A DNA stretch of 64,000 nucleotides, taken from the NCBI RefSeq assembly GCF_014204525.1, contig NZ_JACHLP010000010.1:1-64000 (forward strand). The letters run 5' to 3'. The position numbers and the translations under genes are program-made. The stretch is from Roseateles oligotrophus. Its GTDB lineage: Bacteria; Pseudomonadota; Gammaproteobacteria; Burkholderiales; Burkholderiaceae_C. The notes beneath the pieces were generated by a model that did no database searches, was not told the origin of the DNA, and was given only the letters and a program-made list of their open reading frames with translations. Shown here in pieces: positions 36,094-48,320 of the stretch. The number at the start of each line of letters is the position of its first letter. Position 1 is the first letter of the stretch.

Positions 36094-36618
36094 ATGGCCA
36101 TTCTGAATATTCTTCGTTATCCCGATCCCCGCCTGCACATCGTGGCCAAACCCGTGGCGCAGGTGGACGAGCGCATCCGCCGCCTGGTGGACGATATGCT
36201 GGAGACCATGTACGACGCCGAGGGCGTGGGCCTGGCCGCCACCCAGGTGGATGTGCACGAGCGGGTGCTGGTGATCGACACCTCCAATGAGCGCGACACC
36301 CCGCGCGTGCTGATCAACCCCGAGCTGGTCAAGACCAGTGCCGAGTTCACCGAGGGCGAAGAGGGCTGCCTGTCGGTGCCGCAGATCTACGACAAGGTGC
36401 CGCGTTATTCGCGCGTTACCGTGCGTGCCCTCAACCGTGAGGGCGAGAGCTATGAGTTCGAGGCCGAGGGCTTGCTGGCCGTCTGCGTCCAGCATGAGAT
36501 GGACCATCTGATGGGCAAGGTCTTCGTCGAGTATCTGAGCCCGCTCAAGCGCGAGCGCATCAAGACCAAGCTGGCCAAGAAGGCCCGCGAAGACGCGCAA
36601 CTGGCCCAACGCCGATGA
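36094..36618 (+). CDS. def: Peptide deformylase
   Basis: 174 aa. The three PDF motifs are intact: [11 protein letters not shown] (43-53), EGCLSVP (C92 metal ligand) and QHEMDH (H134, E135, H138). It removes the formyl group from nascent peptides. The LysM gene is divergent across 279 bp that hold no further gene. The stop overlaps the fmt start by 4 bp (ATGA), so the two are coupled. Confidence 0.96.
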   Translation: MAILNILRYPDPRLHIVAKPVAQVDERIRRLVDDMLETMYDAEGVGLAATQVDVHERVLVIDTSNERDTPRVLINPELVKTSAEFTEGEEGCLSVPQIYDKVPRYSRVTVRALNREGESYEFEAEGLLAVCVQHEMDHLMGKVFVEYLSPLKRERIKTKLAKKAREDAQLAQRR

Positions 36619-37574
36619 GTTTGCGCGTCATCTTTGCCGGCACGCCGGAGTTCGCCGCCGCCGCCCTGGCCGATTTGCTCAAGGCCGGTTTCAGCGTGCC
36701 CCTGGTGCTGACCCAGCCCGACCGCCCGGCCGGCCGCGGTATGAAATTGCAGGCCTCGCCCGTCAAGGCCCTGGCCCTGCAGCAGGGCATCCCGGTGGCC
36801 CAGCCGCGCAGCCTGCGTCTGGACGGCAAATACCCCGAGGACGCGGCCGCCGCCCGCCAGGCCTTGCTGGACGCGCGGGCCGATGTGATGGTGGTGGCGG
36901 CCTACGGCCTGATCCTGCCACAATGGGTGTTGGACATGCCGCCGCGCGGCTGCCTCAATATCCACGCCTCCCTGCTGCCGCGCTGGCGCGGTGCCGCGCC
37001 CATCCACCGTGCCATCGAGGCGGGTGACGCCGAGACCGGCATCACCATCATGCAGATGGATGCGGGCCTGGACACCGGCGATATGCTCTTGATCGAGCGT
37101 TTGAAGATTGCCGCCGATGACAGCACGGCCAGCTTGCACGATCGCCTGGCCCGGCTGGGCGGCCGCATGATTGTGGAAGCGCTGGAGCTGGCGGCCTGCG
37201 GCGGCCTGACTCGCACGGTGCAGCCCGGCGAGGGTGTCTGCTATGCACACAAGATAGAAAAGGCCGAAGCGCAGATCGATTGGGCGCAAGATGCGGCGCA
37301 GATCGAGCGCCGCCTGCGCGCTTTTGATCCTTTTCCCGGCGGCCTGAGCCAGTTGGACGGCGAGGCCATCAAGATCTGGCGGGCCGAGCCGGCCGAGGGC
37401 AGCGGCCCCGAGGGTCAGGTCTTGCGGGTGGACGAGGCGGGCCTCGTCGTGGCCTGCGGCCAGGGCGCGCTGCGGCTGACGGAGCTGCAACGCGCCGGTG
37501 GCAAGCGTCTGTCGGCGGCGGCGTTTTTGCAGGCCCGGCCGATTGCTGTGGGAGCGGTCTTCAAAAACGCTTGA
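36615..37574 (+). CDS. fmt: Methionyl-tRNA formyltransferase
   Basis: 319 aa. Formyl-transfer catalytic residues are N115, H117 and D153 in [18 protein letters not shown] and [10 protein letters not shown]; the C-terminal OB-like domain (about 210-319) includes [11 protein letters not shown] and RAFDPFPGG, which contact tRNA. It adds the formyl group to initiator Met-tRNA, complementing Def. Confidence 0.96.
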   Translation: MSLRVIFAGTPEFAAAALADLLKAGFSVPLVLTQPDRPAGRGMKLQASPVKALALQQGIPVAQPRSLRLDGKYPEDAAAARQALLDARADVMVVAAYGLILPQWVLDMPPRGCLNIHASLLPRWRGAAPIHRAIEAGDAETGITIMQMDAGLDTGDMLLIERLKIAADDSTASLHDRLARLGGRMIVEALELAACGGLTRTVQPGEGVCYAHKIEKAEAQIDWAQDAAQIERRLRAFDPFPGGLSQLDGEAIKIWRAEPAEGSGPEGQVLRVDEAGLVVACGQGALRLTELQRAGGKRLSAAAFLQARPIAVGAVFKNA

Positions 37575-37625
37575 GATTTGCGCTCGCGCCATCATCTGGC
37601 TTGAGTGACTGGCAAAGGAGTATCC

Positions 37626-38471
37626 ATGTTCAATCTGCTGAAAACCGCTGTTTTGATGGCGGCCATCACCGCCTTGTTCATGGCCCTGGGCGCGATGGTG
37701 GGTGGCCGCTCCGGCATGATGCTGGCCCTGCTGGTGGCGCTGGGCATGAACTTCTTCAGCTACTGGTTCTCCGACACCATGGTGTTGAAGATGTACCGCG
37801 CCCGCGAGGTGGACGCCGGCAGTGCCCCGCAGTTCTACGCCATGGTTGCCGAGCTGGCGCAAAAAGCCCAGCTGCCCATGCCGCGCGTCTACCTGATCGA
37901 CGAGGACGCCCCCAATGCCTTTGCCACCGGCCGCAACCCCGAGCATGCGGCCGTGGCCGCCACCACGGGCATTCTGCGCACGCTGTCCGAGCGCGAGCTG
38001 CGCGGCGTGATGGCCCATGAGTTGGCCCATGTGAAGCATCGCGACATCCTGATCAGCACCGTCAGCGCCACCATGGCCGGTGCGATTTCCATGCTGGCCA
38101 ATTTCGCCATGTTTTTTGGCGGGCGCGATAGCGAGGGCCGCAGCAGCAATCCGCTGGTGGGCATTCTGGTGGCCGTGCTGGCGCCCATCGCGGCCAGCGT
38201 GATCCAGATGTCCATCAGCCGGGCGCGCGAGTTCGAAGCGGACCGCGGCGGGGCCGAGATCTCCGGCGACCCCGCCGCCCTGGCCTCGGCGCTGGAGAAG
38301 ATCCATCGCATCGCCCAGGGCATCCCCCTGGAGGCGGCCGAGCGCCACCCCGAGACGGCGCAGATGATGATCATGAACCCGCTGTCCGGCCGCGGCCTGG
38401 CCGGCTTGTTCAGCACCCACCCGGCCACCGAGGAGCGGGTGGCGCGCTTGATGGCGATGGTGAGGCGCTGA
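37626..38471 (+). CDS. htpX: Membrane protease HtpX
   Basis: 281 aa from the ATG at 37626, preceded by AAAGGAG. Two N-terminal membrane spans (about 4-24, 30-48), the zinc motif [12 protein letters not shown] (H131, E132, H135), two further spans around 150-195 and the third ligand in [12 protein letters not shown]. It degrades damaged membrane proteins under heat or envelope stress. It lies 51 bp after fmt, a common order in betaproteobacteria. Confidence 0.95.
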   Translation: MFNLLKTAVLMAAITALFMALGAMVGGRSGMMLALLVALGMNFFSYWFSDTMVLKMYRAREVDAGSAPQFYAMVAELAQKAQLPMPRVYLIDEDAPNAFATGRNPEHAAVAATTGILRTLSERELRGVMAHELAHVKHRDILISTVSATMAGAISMLANFAMFFGGRDSEGRSSNPLVGILVAVLAPIAASVIQMSISRAREFEADRGGAEISGDPAALASALEKIHRIAQGIPLEAAERHPETAQMMIMNPLSGRGLAGLFSTHPATEERVARLMAMVRR

Positions 38472-38507
38472 ATTCAAGAGCGAGCGAGGGCTGCCGATAT
38501 TGGTTGC

Positions 38508-38921
38508 ATGAGATCACGCCATCTTTTCTTGCTGTTTGCCGCCGCCTTGCTGGGCCTGGCAGGCTGCGACCAATTGGGCATCGAAGACCCCGCCAAGATC
38601 CAGGCCGCCAAGGAGGCCGAGGGCAAGGCCGTCGGCAGCGCCTGCCGCCATGCCATGCGCGCCATCGAGGACTGCTACACCCTCAACCCCAAGGCCCACA
38701 AGGCCTCGGTGTTCGCCGGCTGGCGCGAGATGGACGAGTACATGCGCGAGAACAAGCTGGAGGGCGTGGTGCCGGTGGTGCCCAGGCCCGAGCCGCGCAA
38801 GCCGGCCAATGCCAATGCCGATGAGGCAGACGGTCATGGCGCCGACAAGCCGGCCGACAAACCCGCCGACAAGGCCGCCAGCAAGGAAGAAGGCAAGCCC
38901 GCCGCCAAGCCAAAGCATTGA
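38508..38921 (+). CDS. Small putative lipoprotein
   Basis: 137 aa. The signal sequence ends in the lipobox LAGC (C20). The mature part begins with an acidic/helical stretch containing two more cysteines (SACRHAMRAIEDCYTLNPKAHKASVFAGW, about 43-73). The C-terminal 45 residues are low-complexity with repeated ADKPADK units and a Lys/Pro/Ala tail, resembling a spacer that crosses toward peptidoglycan. The family is not one I can name. It follows htpX by 36 bp and has an intrinsic terminator after it. Confidence 0.72.
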   Translation: MRSRHLFLLFAAALLGLAGCDQLGIEDPAKIQAAKEAEGKAVGSACRHAMRAIEDCYTLNPKAHKASVFAGWREMDEYMRENKLEGVVPVVPRPEPRKPANANADEADGHGADKPADKPADKAASKEEGKPAAKPKH

Positions 38922-38945
38922 CCCCCAAGCAAGCTTGGCCGAACA

Positions 38946-38988
38946 CCGCGCTGAATCGTCCCCGGTGACCGTTCAGCGCGGCGTTTTT
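38946..38988 (+). terminator. Intrinsic terminator after the lipoprotein gene
   Basis: CCGCGCTGAA (38946-38955) pairs with TTCAGCGCGG (38972-38981), followed by CG and TTTTT. It marks the end of the def-fmt-htpX-lipoprotein run. Confidence 0.8.
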
Positions 38989-39095
38989 GCATTTGGCGCC
39001 GCCTTTCCGGCAAGCGGTCGAATGCGCTTTGCCCGGGTGAGCGGCGCTGGCGAAGATGCCTGCACATCAACAAGCTTGCGCTGCAGGAGGCTCCC

Positions 39096-39851
39096 ATGTT
39101 TCAACGCCGTTTCTTCTTGATCGCCGTCATTGCCGGCGCCCTGGCCGCCGCCGCACCGGCGCAAGCCTGGACCTGGAACTGGAACTCGGAGCAGGTGCGC
39201 GGTTCCGGCGAGGTGGTCAGCGAGGCGCGCGAGCTGGGCAGCTTTGACGCGCTCAGCATGTCCGGCGGTTTTGTGGTGACGGTGCGGCAAAGCCGCAATC
39301 CCAAGGTGGAGGTGCGCACCGACAGGAATCTGCAGCCCCTGCTGGAGACCCGTGTGATCGAGAACAGCAAGGGTCGCACTCTGGAGATCGCCGCCAAGAA
39401 AGGCTACAACCTCTCCGGCTCGGTGCGGCCGCACATCATCGTGGAGCTGCCCGAGTTGCGCGCCGTCACCATCGGCGGCTCGGGGGATATCCGGGTCGAG
39501 GCGATGAAGAGCCCGCGCATCGACGCCAGCGTGGGTGGCTCCGGCGACATCAAGTTCACCCAGCTGGAGACCGAGCAATTGATGCTCAGCGTGGCCGGCA
39601 GCGGCGATATCTCGGCCAGTGGCAGCGCCCAGGTCCTGAAGCTGTCGGTGGCCGGCTCCGGCGATGTGCATGCTCGGGAGATGCAGGCCGATGAGGTCAA
39701 GGCCAGCATCGCCGGCAGCGGCAGCGCCCAGGTGAATGCGCGCAAGACCTTGAGCATCTCCATCGCGGGTTCGGGCGATATCGGCTACGTCGGCAATCCC
39801 CAGCTCAGCAGCTCGGTGGCGGGCAGCGGCCGCATCAAAAAGCTGGACTGA
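39096..39851 (+). CDS. Secreted DUF2807 (GIN) domain protein
   Basis: 251 aa. Signal peptide about 1-24 (LIAVIAGALAAAAPAQAW), then a right-handed beta-helix-like repeat region: the G-S-G-D unit recurs as IGGSGDI, VGGSGDI, VAGSGDI, VAGSGDV, IAGSGSA, IAGSGDI and VAGSGRI roughly every 17-20 residues (about 125-247), the hallmark of DUF2807. AGGAGG eight bases before the ATG is near ideal. Function unknown; probably periplasmic or surface exposed. Confidence 0.9.
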   Translation: MFQRRFFLIAVIAGALAAAAPAQAWTWNWNSEQVRGSGEVVSEARELGSFDALSMSGGFVVTVRQSRNPKVEVRTDRNLQPLLETRVIENSKGRTLEIAAKKGYNLSGSVRPHIIVELPELRAVTIGGSGDIRVEAMKSPRIDASVGGSGDIKFTQLETEQLMLSVAGSGDISASGSAQVLKLSVAGSGDVHAREMQADEVKASIAGSGSAQVNARKTLSISIAGSGDIGYVGNPQLSSSVAGSGRIKKLD

Positions 39852-39935
39852 ATCGTCATCTTGCAATGCCTGGCTCGGGCCTGATGCAATCCCCTGGGCC
39901 GGAGCAGATTTGGGGCCCATAGGACAATCGCGTCC

Positions 39936-40691
39936 ATGGGCCCTTCTTTTTCCCCTTCTCCTTCCTCCCTGCCGCGGCCGGCTACGCCGATGTGGCGCGA
40001 CCCCGAATTCAAGCGAGGGGCCCGCGAGATGGCCGCCATCAGCCTGGGCATCTCGGCCTGGGGCCTGGTCACCGGCGTGGCCATGGTCAAGAGCGGCTTG
40101 AGCATCTGGCTGGCCTTGCTGATGAGTTTTGTGGTCTTTGCAGGCAGCTCGCAGCTGGCGGCCCTGCCTCTGATCGCCAGCGGCGCGCCGCTGTGGGTGC
40201 TGTGGGCCACGGCCTTTTGCGTCAATCTGCGCTTTGTGATCTTCAGCGCCCAGTGGCGCATGTATTTCGGCCATCTGCCGCTGCTGCGCCGCATGTCCAT
40301 CGGCTACTTTGCCGCCGACCTCAACTACGTCGCCTTTCTGAAGCGCTGGCCCGAGGGCCGGCCCGCGCCCGAGCAGCAGCCTTATTACTGGGGCGGGGTG
40401 TCGCTGAACTGGCTGGCCTGGCAAGTGCCTTCGGTCGCCGGCATTTTGCTGGCCGAGCGCGTGCCCACCGAATGGGGCCTGGGCTTTGCCGGCGTGCTGG
40501 CCTTGCTGGGCCTGGCTTGTTCCCTGCTGCACGACCGCAAGTCCTGGGTCTCGGGGGCGGTGGCCGGCTGCGCGGCGGTGGCGGCCTACGGCCTGCCCCT
40601 GCGGCTCAATATCCTGGTGGCCATCGCGGCCGCCGTGGCCATGGGCTTGCTGATGGAGCACAGCTTTCCTGAGAAGAGGGGGCGGCCATGA
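39936..40691 (+). CDS. azlC: AzlC family permease (branched-chain amino acid export)
   Basis: 251 aa with about six to eight hydrophobic spans. EFKRGAREMAAISLGISAWGLVTGVAM (about 24-50) and VVFAGSSQLAALPLIASGAP match the AzlC family. AzlC and AzlD together form an exporter of branched-chain amino acids or analogues. The ATG at 39936 is used (AGGA upstream); one at 39990 would remove the 18-residue polar N-terminus. The stop overlaps azlD by 4 bp (ATGA). Confidence 0.85.
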   Translation: MGPSFSPSPSSLPRPATPMWRDPEFKRGAREMAAISLGISAWGLVTGVAMVKSGLSIWLALLMSFVVFAGSSQLAALPLIASGAPLWVLWATAFCVNLRFVIFSAQWRMYFGHLPLLRRMSIGYFAADLNYVAFLKRWPEGRPAPEQQPYYWGGVSLNWLAWQVPSVAGILLAERVPTEWGLGFAGVLALLGLACSLLHDRKSWVSGAVAGCAAVAAYGLPLRLNILVAIAAAVAMGLLMEHSFPEKRGRP

Positions 40692-41017
40692 GCAGCTGGG
40701 AGATTGTTTTGGGCATCGTCGGCATGGGCTTGATCACCTTGCTGACCCGCTGCTTCTTCCTGCTGCCGAAAAACGAGCTGCCCATGCCCGATTGGGCCAA
40801 GCAAGGCCTGCGCTATGCACCGCTGGCGGCGCTGGCGGCCGTCATCGTGCCGGAGATCGTGATGAGCCATGGCGAGCTGATCTCCACCTGGAAGGATGCT
40901 CGCCTCTACGCCACGGCCGTGGGCACGGCCTGGTTCTTCTGGCGGCGCGACATCCTGGGCACCATACTCAGCGGCACGGCGGTGATGCTGGCGCTGCGCA
41001 TAGGCCTGGGTTGGTAA
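40688..41017 (+). CDS. azlD: AzlD family membrane protein
   Basis: 109 aa with four hydrophobic segments. LGIVGMGLITLLTRCFFLLP at the start and RYAPLAALAAVIVPEIVM in the middle fit AzlD, the small partner of AzlC. Translationally coupled to azlC. It ends 69 bp before pgk. Confidence 0.85.
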   Translation: MSSWEIVLGIVGMGLITLLTRCFFLLPKNELPMPDWAKQGLRYAPLAALAAVIVPEIVMSHGELISTWKDARLYATAVGTAWFFWRRDILGTILSGTAVMLALRIGLGW

Positions 41018-41086
41018 GCTGCGCATCCTTCTTGCTAGTCTTGGCCGGTATTTCTTTTTTCAAAACCAACCCGACTCACCACCACC

Positions 41087-42286
41087 ATGAACGTCATCCG
41101 TTTCAATGATTTGATCAGCAGCGGCCAGGTGGCCGACAAGCGCGTCTTCATCCGCGCCGACCTCAATGTGCCGCAGGACGAGGCCGGCCAGATCACCGAA
41201 GACACCCGCATCCGCGCCTCCATCCCCTGTATCGAAGCCGCTCTGAAGGCCGGCGCGGCCGTGATGGTGACCTCGCATCTGGGCCGCCCCACCGAAGGCG
41301 AGTTCAAGCCCGCGGATTCGCTGGCCCCCGTGGCCAAGCGCCTGGGTGAGCTGCTGGGCCGCGAGGTGCCCGTCGTCAAGGACTGGGTGGACGGCGTGAC
41401 GGTGGCGCCCGGCCAGTTGGTGTTGCTGGAGAACTGCCGCGTCAACAAGGGCGAGAAGAAGAACGACGAAGCCCTGGCCCGCAAGATGGCGGCGCTGTGC
41501 GACATCTTCGTCAACGACGCCTTCGGCACCGCCCACCGCGCCGAGGGCACGACTTATGGCATCGCGCAGTTCGCGCCCATCGCCTGCGCCGGCCCCTTGC
41601 TGGCGGCCGAGATCGATGCCATCGGCAAGGCCTTGAGCGCGCCCAAGCGCCCGTTGGTCGCCATCGTTGCTGGCTCCAAGGTTTCCACCAAGCTGACCAT
41701 TCTGAAAGCCCTGTCCGAGAAGGTGGACGGCCTGATCGTCGGCGGCGGCATCGCCAACACCTTTATGCTGGCGGCCGGCCTGAAGATCGGCAAGTCCCTG
41801 GCCGAGCCCGATCTGGTGGGCGAGGCCCAGGCCGTCATCGAGGCCATGAAGGCGCGCGGTGCCGCCGTGCCCATCCCCGTCGACGTGGTGGTGGCGCAGA
41901 AGTTCGCCGCCGATGCCCCGGCCACGGTCAAGGCCGCCAGCGAGGTGGGCGATGATGACCTCATTCTGGACATCGGCCCGCAGACCGCCGCCTTGCTGGC
42001 CGAGCAGTTGAAGGCCGCCGGCACCATCGTCTGGAACGGCCCGGTGGGCGTGTTCGAGTTCGACGCCTTTGCCCAGGGCACCGAGACGATTGCCCGCGCC
42101 ATCGCGGCCTCCAGTGCCTTCTCCATTGCCGGTGGCGGCGACACGCTGGCGGCCATTGCCAAATACGGCATCGAGGGTGATGTGGGCTATATCTCCACCG
42201 GTGGCGGTGCCTTCCTGGAAATCCTCGAAGGCAAGACCTTGCCGGCCTTCGAGATCCTGGCCAAGCGCGCTGCCGCAGCGGCCTGA
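41087..42286 (+). CDS. pgk: Phosphoglycerate kinase
   Basis: 399 aa, canonical. [12 protein letters not shown] (3-PG binding, about 24), VTSHLGRP (about 60), [10 protein letters not shown] (about 145), [12 protein letters not shown] (about 195-205) and the nucleotide-binding C-terminal GGGDTLAAI (about 350) are intact. It transfers phosphate from 1,3-bisphosphoglycerate to ADP. It is the first gene of the glycolytic/purine block; an excellent terminator follows. Confidence 0.97.
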   Translation: MNVIRFNDLISSGQVADKRVFIRADLNVPQDEAGQITEDTRIRASIPCIEAALKAGAAVMVTSHLGRPTEGEFKPADSLAPVAKRLGELLGREVPVVKDWVDGVTVAPGQLVLLENCRVNKGEKKNDEALARKMAALCDIFVNDAFGTAHRAEGTTYGIAQFAPIACAGPLLAAEIDAIGKALSAPKRPLVAIVAGSKVSTKLTILKALSEKVDGLIVGGGIANTFMLAAGLKIGKSLAEPDLVGEAQAVIEAMKARGAAVPIPVDVVVAQKFAADAPATVKAASEVGDDDLILDIGPQTAALLAEQLKAAGTIVWNGPVGVFEFDAFAQGTETIARAIAASSAFSIAGGGDTLAAIAKYGIEGDVGYISTGGGAFLEILEGKTLPAFEILAKRAAAAA

Positions 42287-42306
42287 GCCCCAGCCTTGCC
42301 GATGAG

Positions 42307-42338
42307 GCGCCGGAGTCGCTGGACTCCGGCGCTTTTTT
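42307..42338 (+). terminator. pgk intrinsic terminator
   Basis: GCGCCGGAGTC (42307-42317) pairs perfectly with GACTCCGGCGC (42322-42332) around a GCTG loop and is followed by TTTTTT. It lies 21 bp past the pgk stop. Confidence 0.92.
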
Positions 42339-42484
42339 CTTGCCGCATCGGCATACCTTCTTGCGTTCTTTGCATGGCTGTACGGGGTGTCCGCAGTCGT
42401 GGGCGAGGGTGGGCGGGGTAAATTCGACCCCCCGAGTTTGGGCCTGCCGCCTGGCAGGGCCCGACCCACCCGACGGAGACCCCG

Positions 42485-44830
<2,346 letters not shown>

Positions 44831-44848
44831 GCAGGGTCTTGGGGGCGC

Positions 44849-45919
44849 TCATCCGGCGCGGTCAGCGTCCCTCTTGCCTGCGCCGGCCAGCAGGGACTTG
44901 CGTCGTGCCAGTTGCTCGCGCGCGCTGGCCAGCAGGGCATGGATCTTCCTCTCGAACACCGAGCGCTCTGGAAATACCGTCCAGTACTCGGCCACCATGA
45001 TCTTGTCCTTGTCCAGCTGCAGCAGTTCGATCTGCTCGCGGCTTTTCTCGGCGCAGAGAATCAGGCCTATGGGTGCGTTTTCGCCCTCCTGCCGTTCGTG
45101 ACGGTCGAGCCAGCCGAGGTAAAGCTCCATCTGGCCCTTGTAGCCGGCCTCAAATTTGCCGAGTTTCAGCTCCTCCGCCACCAGGCGCTTGAGTTTGCGA
45201 TGGAAGAAGAGCAGATCGAGATGGAAGTCTTCGCCATCGATGATCATGCGCTTCTGCCGTGAGACGAAGGTGAAACCGCCACCCAGTTCCAGGATGAAGC
45301 GTTCCAGCTCCCGCAGTATGGCGGCCTCCATATCCGCTTCCAGATATCCGTCATGCAGGCCCAGCACATCCAGCAGATAGGGGTCTTTGAAGGTGTCCAG
45401 CGGAATGGCGGAGGCCTCGGCCAGTTGGGCGTTGGCGATCTCCTTGCGTTCATAGGTTTTGCGGCTGATGAGCTGGCGCAGCTCACGCTTACCCAACTGC
45501 CGGGTAGCCACCTCGCCAAGATAGAACAAACGGGCCTGCTGCGTCTGCAAGGGCAGCACCTCGACCACATGCGCCCAGCTCAATTGTGTCGCCAGCGGCG
45601 ACACAATTTCGAAATCCGGGAACAGCTCGGCGAACTGCATCATCCGCCGCAGGTTGCGGGCCTCGAAGCTGCGCCCATAGCTGGTGACCAACTGTGTCGC
45701 CAGCGACGCCACAATCTTCTGCCCGTATTCCGCGCGCTGCTGATTCAGGACTTCAAGCCTGATCTGCAGCCCGATGCGCCAGAACAGAAACACGGTCGTG
45801 CGATTGGCCTGCTGCGCCAGCGTGCGGCGGCCCTCCTCAATCAGGCGGCAGATCGTCGCGAAGAGATCATCCTTCGACGCAAGCAAGGCCGTCGCCTGGG
45901 TCTTTTCGGTTTTCGCCAT
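44849..45919 (-). CDS. DUF1016 family protein with PDDEXK nuclease domain (YhcG-like)
   Basis: 356 aa. The N-terminal DUF1016 helical part (about 20-160: FWRIGLQIRLEVLNQQRAEYG, ARNLRRMMQFAELFPD) is followed by the PDDEXK core: GEDFHLDLLFFHRKLKRLVAEELKLGKF gives D235 and E250-x-K252. Many homologues neighbour restriction or defence genes; no partner is visible here. A very strong ribosome-binding site (AAGGAAGG) precedes the ATG at 45919. It is inserted on the opposite strand between maeB (18 bp from its stop) and pyk, breaking an otherwise conserved metabolic order, and so is probably acquired. Confidence 0.85.
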   Translation of the reverse strand: MAKTEKTQATALLASKDDLFATICRLIEEGRRTLAQQANRTTVFLFWRIGLQIRLEVLNQQRAEYGQKIVASLATQLVTSYGRSFEARNLRRMMQFAELFPDFEIVSPLATQLSWAHVVEVLPLQTQQARLFYLGEVATRQLGKRELRQLISRKTYERKEIANAQLAEASAIPLDTFKDPYLLDVLGLHDGYLEADMEAAILRELERFILELGGGFTFVSRQKRMIIDGEDFHLDLLFFHRKLKRLVAEELKLGKFEAGYKGQMELYLGWLDRHERQEGENAPIGLILCAEKSREQIELLQLDKDKIMVAEYWTVFPERSVFERKIHALLASAREQLARRKSLLAGAGKRDADRAG

Positions 45920-46000
45920 TGCCTTCCTTCCACTGGGCTGCGGCCTATTCGGCCACGCCGGTCTGCCAGCTTGGTCTCGGCCGCTTTGGTAACTCGCTGT

Positions 46001-46032
46001 AATCGACTTTCCGTCGATTTGCGCTCCATAAT
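46001..46032 (+). promoter_or_regulatory. pyk: Candidate pyk promoter and inverted repeat
   Basis: AATCGAC (46001-46007) and GTCGATT (46013-46019) form a 7-bp inverted repeat with a 5-base spacer, followed by CATAAT (46027-46032), a possible -10 box 36 bp before the pyk start. The repeat may be an operator; no regulator is identified. Confidence 0.4.
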
Positions 46033-46068
46033 CGCCCGCCTGTAACTTTATTCCAGCGAGAGCCCGCC

Positions 46069-47499
46069 ATGTCCCGTGCCACCAAGATTGTTGCCACCCT
46101 CGGTCCTGCGTCCTCGTCGCCCGAGGTGCTGGCGCAGATGATCGCCGCCGGCGTCGACGTGGTGCGGCTGAACTTCTCGCATGGCAAGGCGCAAGACCAT
46201 ATCGACCGCGCCAAGCTGGTGCGCGATGTGGCGGCGGCGGCCGGCAAGTCGGTGGCCATCATGGCCGATCTGCAAGGCCCCAAGATCCGCGTCGGCAAGT
46301 TCGAAAACGGCAAGATCGAGCTGGTCAACGGCCGCCCCTTCATCCTCGATGCCGACCGCACGGAGCTGGGTAACGAAGACGTCGTGGGCCTGGATTACAA
46401 GGAGTTGCCGCGCGATGTGAAGCCCGGCGACACCTTGCTGCTCAACGACGGCCTGCTGGTGTTGACCGTGGAGGCCGTGCGCGGCGCCGCCGTCCACACC
46501 ATCGTCAAGATGGGCGGCGAGCTGTCGAACAACAAGGGCATCAACAAGCAGGGCGGCGGCCTGACCGCCCCGGCCCTGACGGGCAAGGATATGGAGGACA
46601 TCAAGACCGCCATGAGCTTCCAGTGCGAGTACCTGGCCGTCAGCTTCCCCAAGAACGCCACCGATATGGAGATGGCCCGCCAGCTCGCCAATGTGGCCGG
46701 CGAGCCCTATCGCCACAAGCCCGGCATGATCGCCAAGATCGAGCGCTACGAGGCCATCCCGCACCTGGAAGCGATTCTCAAGGCCAGCGACGGCATCATG
46801 GTGGCGCGCGGTGACCTGGCCGTGGAAGTGGGCAATGCCGCCGTGCCGGCCTTGCAAAAACGCATGATCAAGCTGGCCCGTGAAATGGACAAGGTGGCCA
46901 TCACCGCCACCCAGATGATGGAGTCCATGATCGTCAACCCGGTGCCCACCCGCGCCGAGGTGTCCGATGTGGCTAACGCGGTACTTGATGGCACCGACGC
47001 CGTGATGCTGAGCGCCGAGACTGCCGCCGGCAAGTTCCCGGTCGAGACCATAGCGCAGATGGCCGCCATCGCCCTGGAGGCCGAGCGCGCCGAGTTCGTC
47101 ACCCTGGACACCGACTTTGCCGGCCGCCAGTTCGCACGGATCGATCAGTCCATCGCCATGGGCGCGCTGTTCACCGCCCATCACCTGGGTTGCAAGGCCA
47201 TTCTGGCGCTGACCGAATCGGGCTCCACCGCGCTGTGGATGAGCCGCCACCGCATCCAGGTGCCCATCTTCGCCCTGACCACCACGGCGGTCAGCCAGCG
47301 CAAGATGGCGCTGTACCGCAATGTGCGCCCCTTGCTGATGCCGAAATACGAGGATCGCGACACGGCCCTGGCCGCCGCGGAGCAGATCCTGGTCGACAAG
47401 GGCGTGCTGATGCCGGGCGACACCTATGCCATCACCTGCGGCGAGCCCATGGGTTATCCGGGCGGCACCAATATGCTCAAGGTCTGCCGGGTCAACTAA
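46069..47499 (+). CDS. pyk: Pyruvate kinase
   Basis: 476 aa. RATKIVATLGPASSS, VVRLNFSHG, MADLQGPKIRVG, KIERYEAIPHL and the DGIMVARGDLAVE, TATQMMESM motifs place every catalytic and metal-binding residue. It produces pyruvate and ATP from phosphoenolpyruvate. The last codons (encoding MGYPGGTNMLKVCRV) recur as a diverged relic at 48321-48375, downstream of the next gene. It follows the DUF1016 gene across a divergent 149 bp gap. Confidence 0.97.
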   Translation: MSRATKIVATLGPASSSPEVLAQMIAAGVDVVRLNFSHGKAQDHIDRAKLVRDVAAAAGKSVAIMADLQGPKIRVGKFENGKIELVNGRPFILDADRTELGNEDVVGLDYKELPRDVKPGDTLLLNDGLLVLTVEAVRGAAVHTIVKMGGELSNNKGINKQGGGLTAPALTGKDMEDIKTAMSFQCEYLAVSFPKNATDMEMARQLANVAGEPYRHKPGMIAKIERYEAIPHLEAILKASDGIMVARGDLAVEVGNAAVPALQKRMIKLAREMDKVAITATQMMESMIVNPVPTRAEVSDVANAVLDGTDAVMLSAETAAGKFPVETIAQMAAIALEAERAEFVTLDTDFAGRQFARIDQSIAMGALFTAHHLGCKAILALTESGSTALWMSRHRIQVPIFALTTTAVSQRKMALYRNVRPLLMPKYEDRDTALAAAEQILVDKGVLMPGDTYAITCGEPMGYPGGTNMLKVCRVN

Positions 47500-47521
47500 A
47501 GGCCTACATCATTGCAGCGCC

Positions 47522-48274
47522 ATGCCCAGCCCAACAGCCGCCAATCCCGCCAGGCGTCGCTTGTTGAGCCTGCTGGGTTTGGTTTTGGCCGATCCAAGCC
47601 TGGCAGGCTCCAACCCGTTCACGGTCCTGCCCATAGCCATCAATGAGCAGGCCAATCAGCGCTTTCTGCAGGCGCTGCTGGCCTTGCTGGCGGCGCAGTT
47701 GCAGGTGCGCTGGGATCTGCACAGCCTGCCCTGGGCGCGGGTGCTGCGAGGGGCGGACGAGGGGCGGTTCCTGGCTCTGGGTTTGTCTCGCGACGCCGAG
47801 CGCGAGCGTCGGCTGGCCTTTAGTGCCCCCGTGTTCGCCAATCATTTGTGGCTGGTGGTCCGTCAGGGCGAAGAGCCGCTTCCGCGGCGGCTTGCCGATC
47901 TGCGCGGGCAAAGTCTGTGCGTGCCGAATCAGGTGCATTACGGCCCGGCCCTGGTGCAGGAGTTGGCGCGCTTGGAGATCCAGCTGCAGCCCGGGGTGGG
48001 GGAACTGGAGGCGCGGGTGGCCATGTTGCAGCGTGGCCGCTGCGCGGGCTTGCTAACCTCGTATCGCGGCGCCAGCGCAGCATCCATGCGTCAGCGCCTG
48101 AATCGCCTGGTGCCCGAGGCGAACCTGCTGGTGCTGGACGAGCCGGTCGATATCTCCCCCGTTCATATTGTGGCGGCCCGCAATTCCGAATGGGCGCCCT
48201 GGCTAGGTCGCATCGACCGGGCATTGGCAGGGCTGGAGGTGCCTCTGCGGGCATTGGTGGACAGCGAGCTGTGA
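47522..48274 (+). CDS. Periplasmic-binding-protein-like protein (SBP_bac_3-type), paralogue A
   Basis: 250 aa from the ATG at 47522, 22 bp after pyk. A weak signal-like N-terminus (RRRLLSLLGLVLADPSLAGS) is followed by a two-lobed binding-protein fold: FANHLWLVVRQG, LADLRGQSLCVPNQV and LEARVAMLQRGRCAGLLTSYR align with paralogue B at 48463, as does the closing ALVDSEL. No transporter genes are near, so it may be a sensor or orphan binding protein. Similarity to B is clear but low (I estimate a third of residues). Confidence 0.68.
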   Translation: MPSPTAANPARRRLLSLLGLVLADPSLAGSNPFTVLPIAINEQANQRFLQALLALLAAQLQVRWDLHSLPWARVLRGADEGRFLALGLSRDAERERRLAFSAPVFANHLWLVVRQGEEPLPRRLADLRGQSLCVPNQVHYGPALVQELARLEIQLQPGVGELEARVAMLQRGRCAGLLTSYRGASAASMRQRLNRLVPEANLLVLDEPVDISPVHIVAARNSEWAPWLGRIDRALAGLEVPLRALVDSEL

Positions 48275-48320
48275 AAGGTTCAGCCAGGCTCCACATGTGC
48301 GCAGCATGGCCGGCCATCGC

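Noticed and set aside
36450-38477. 675-codon minus-strand frame opposite def-fmt-htpX
   Set aside because: Three conserved genes with intact motifs lie on the other strand.
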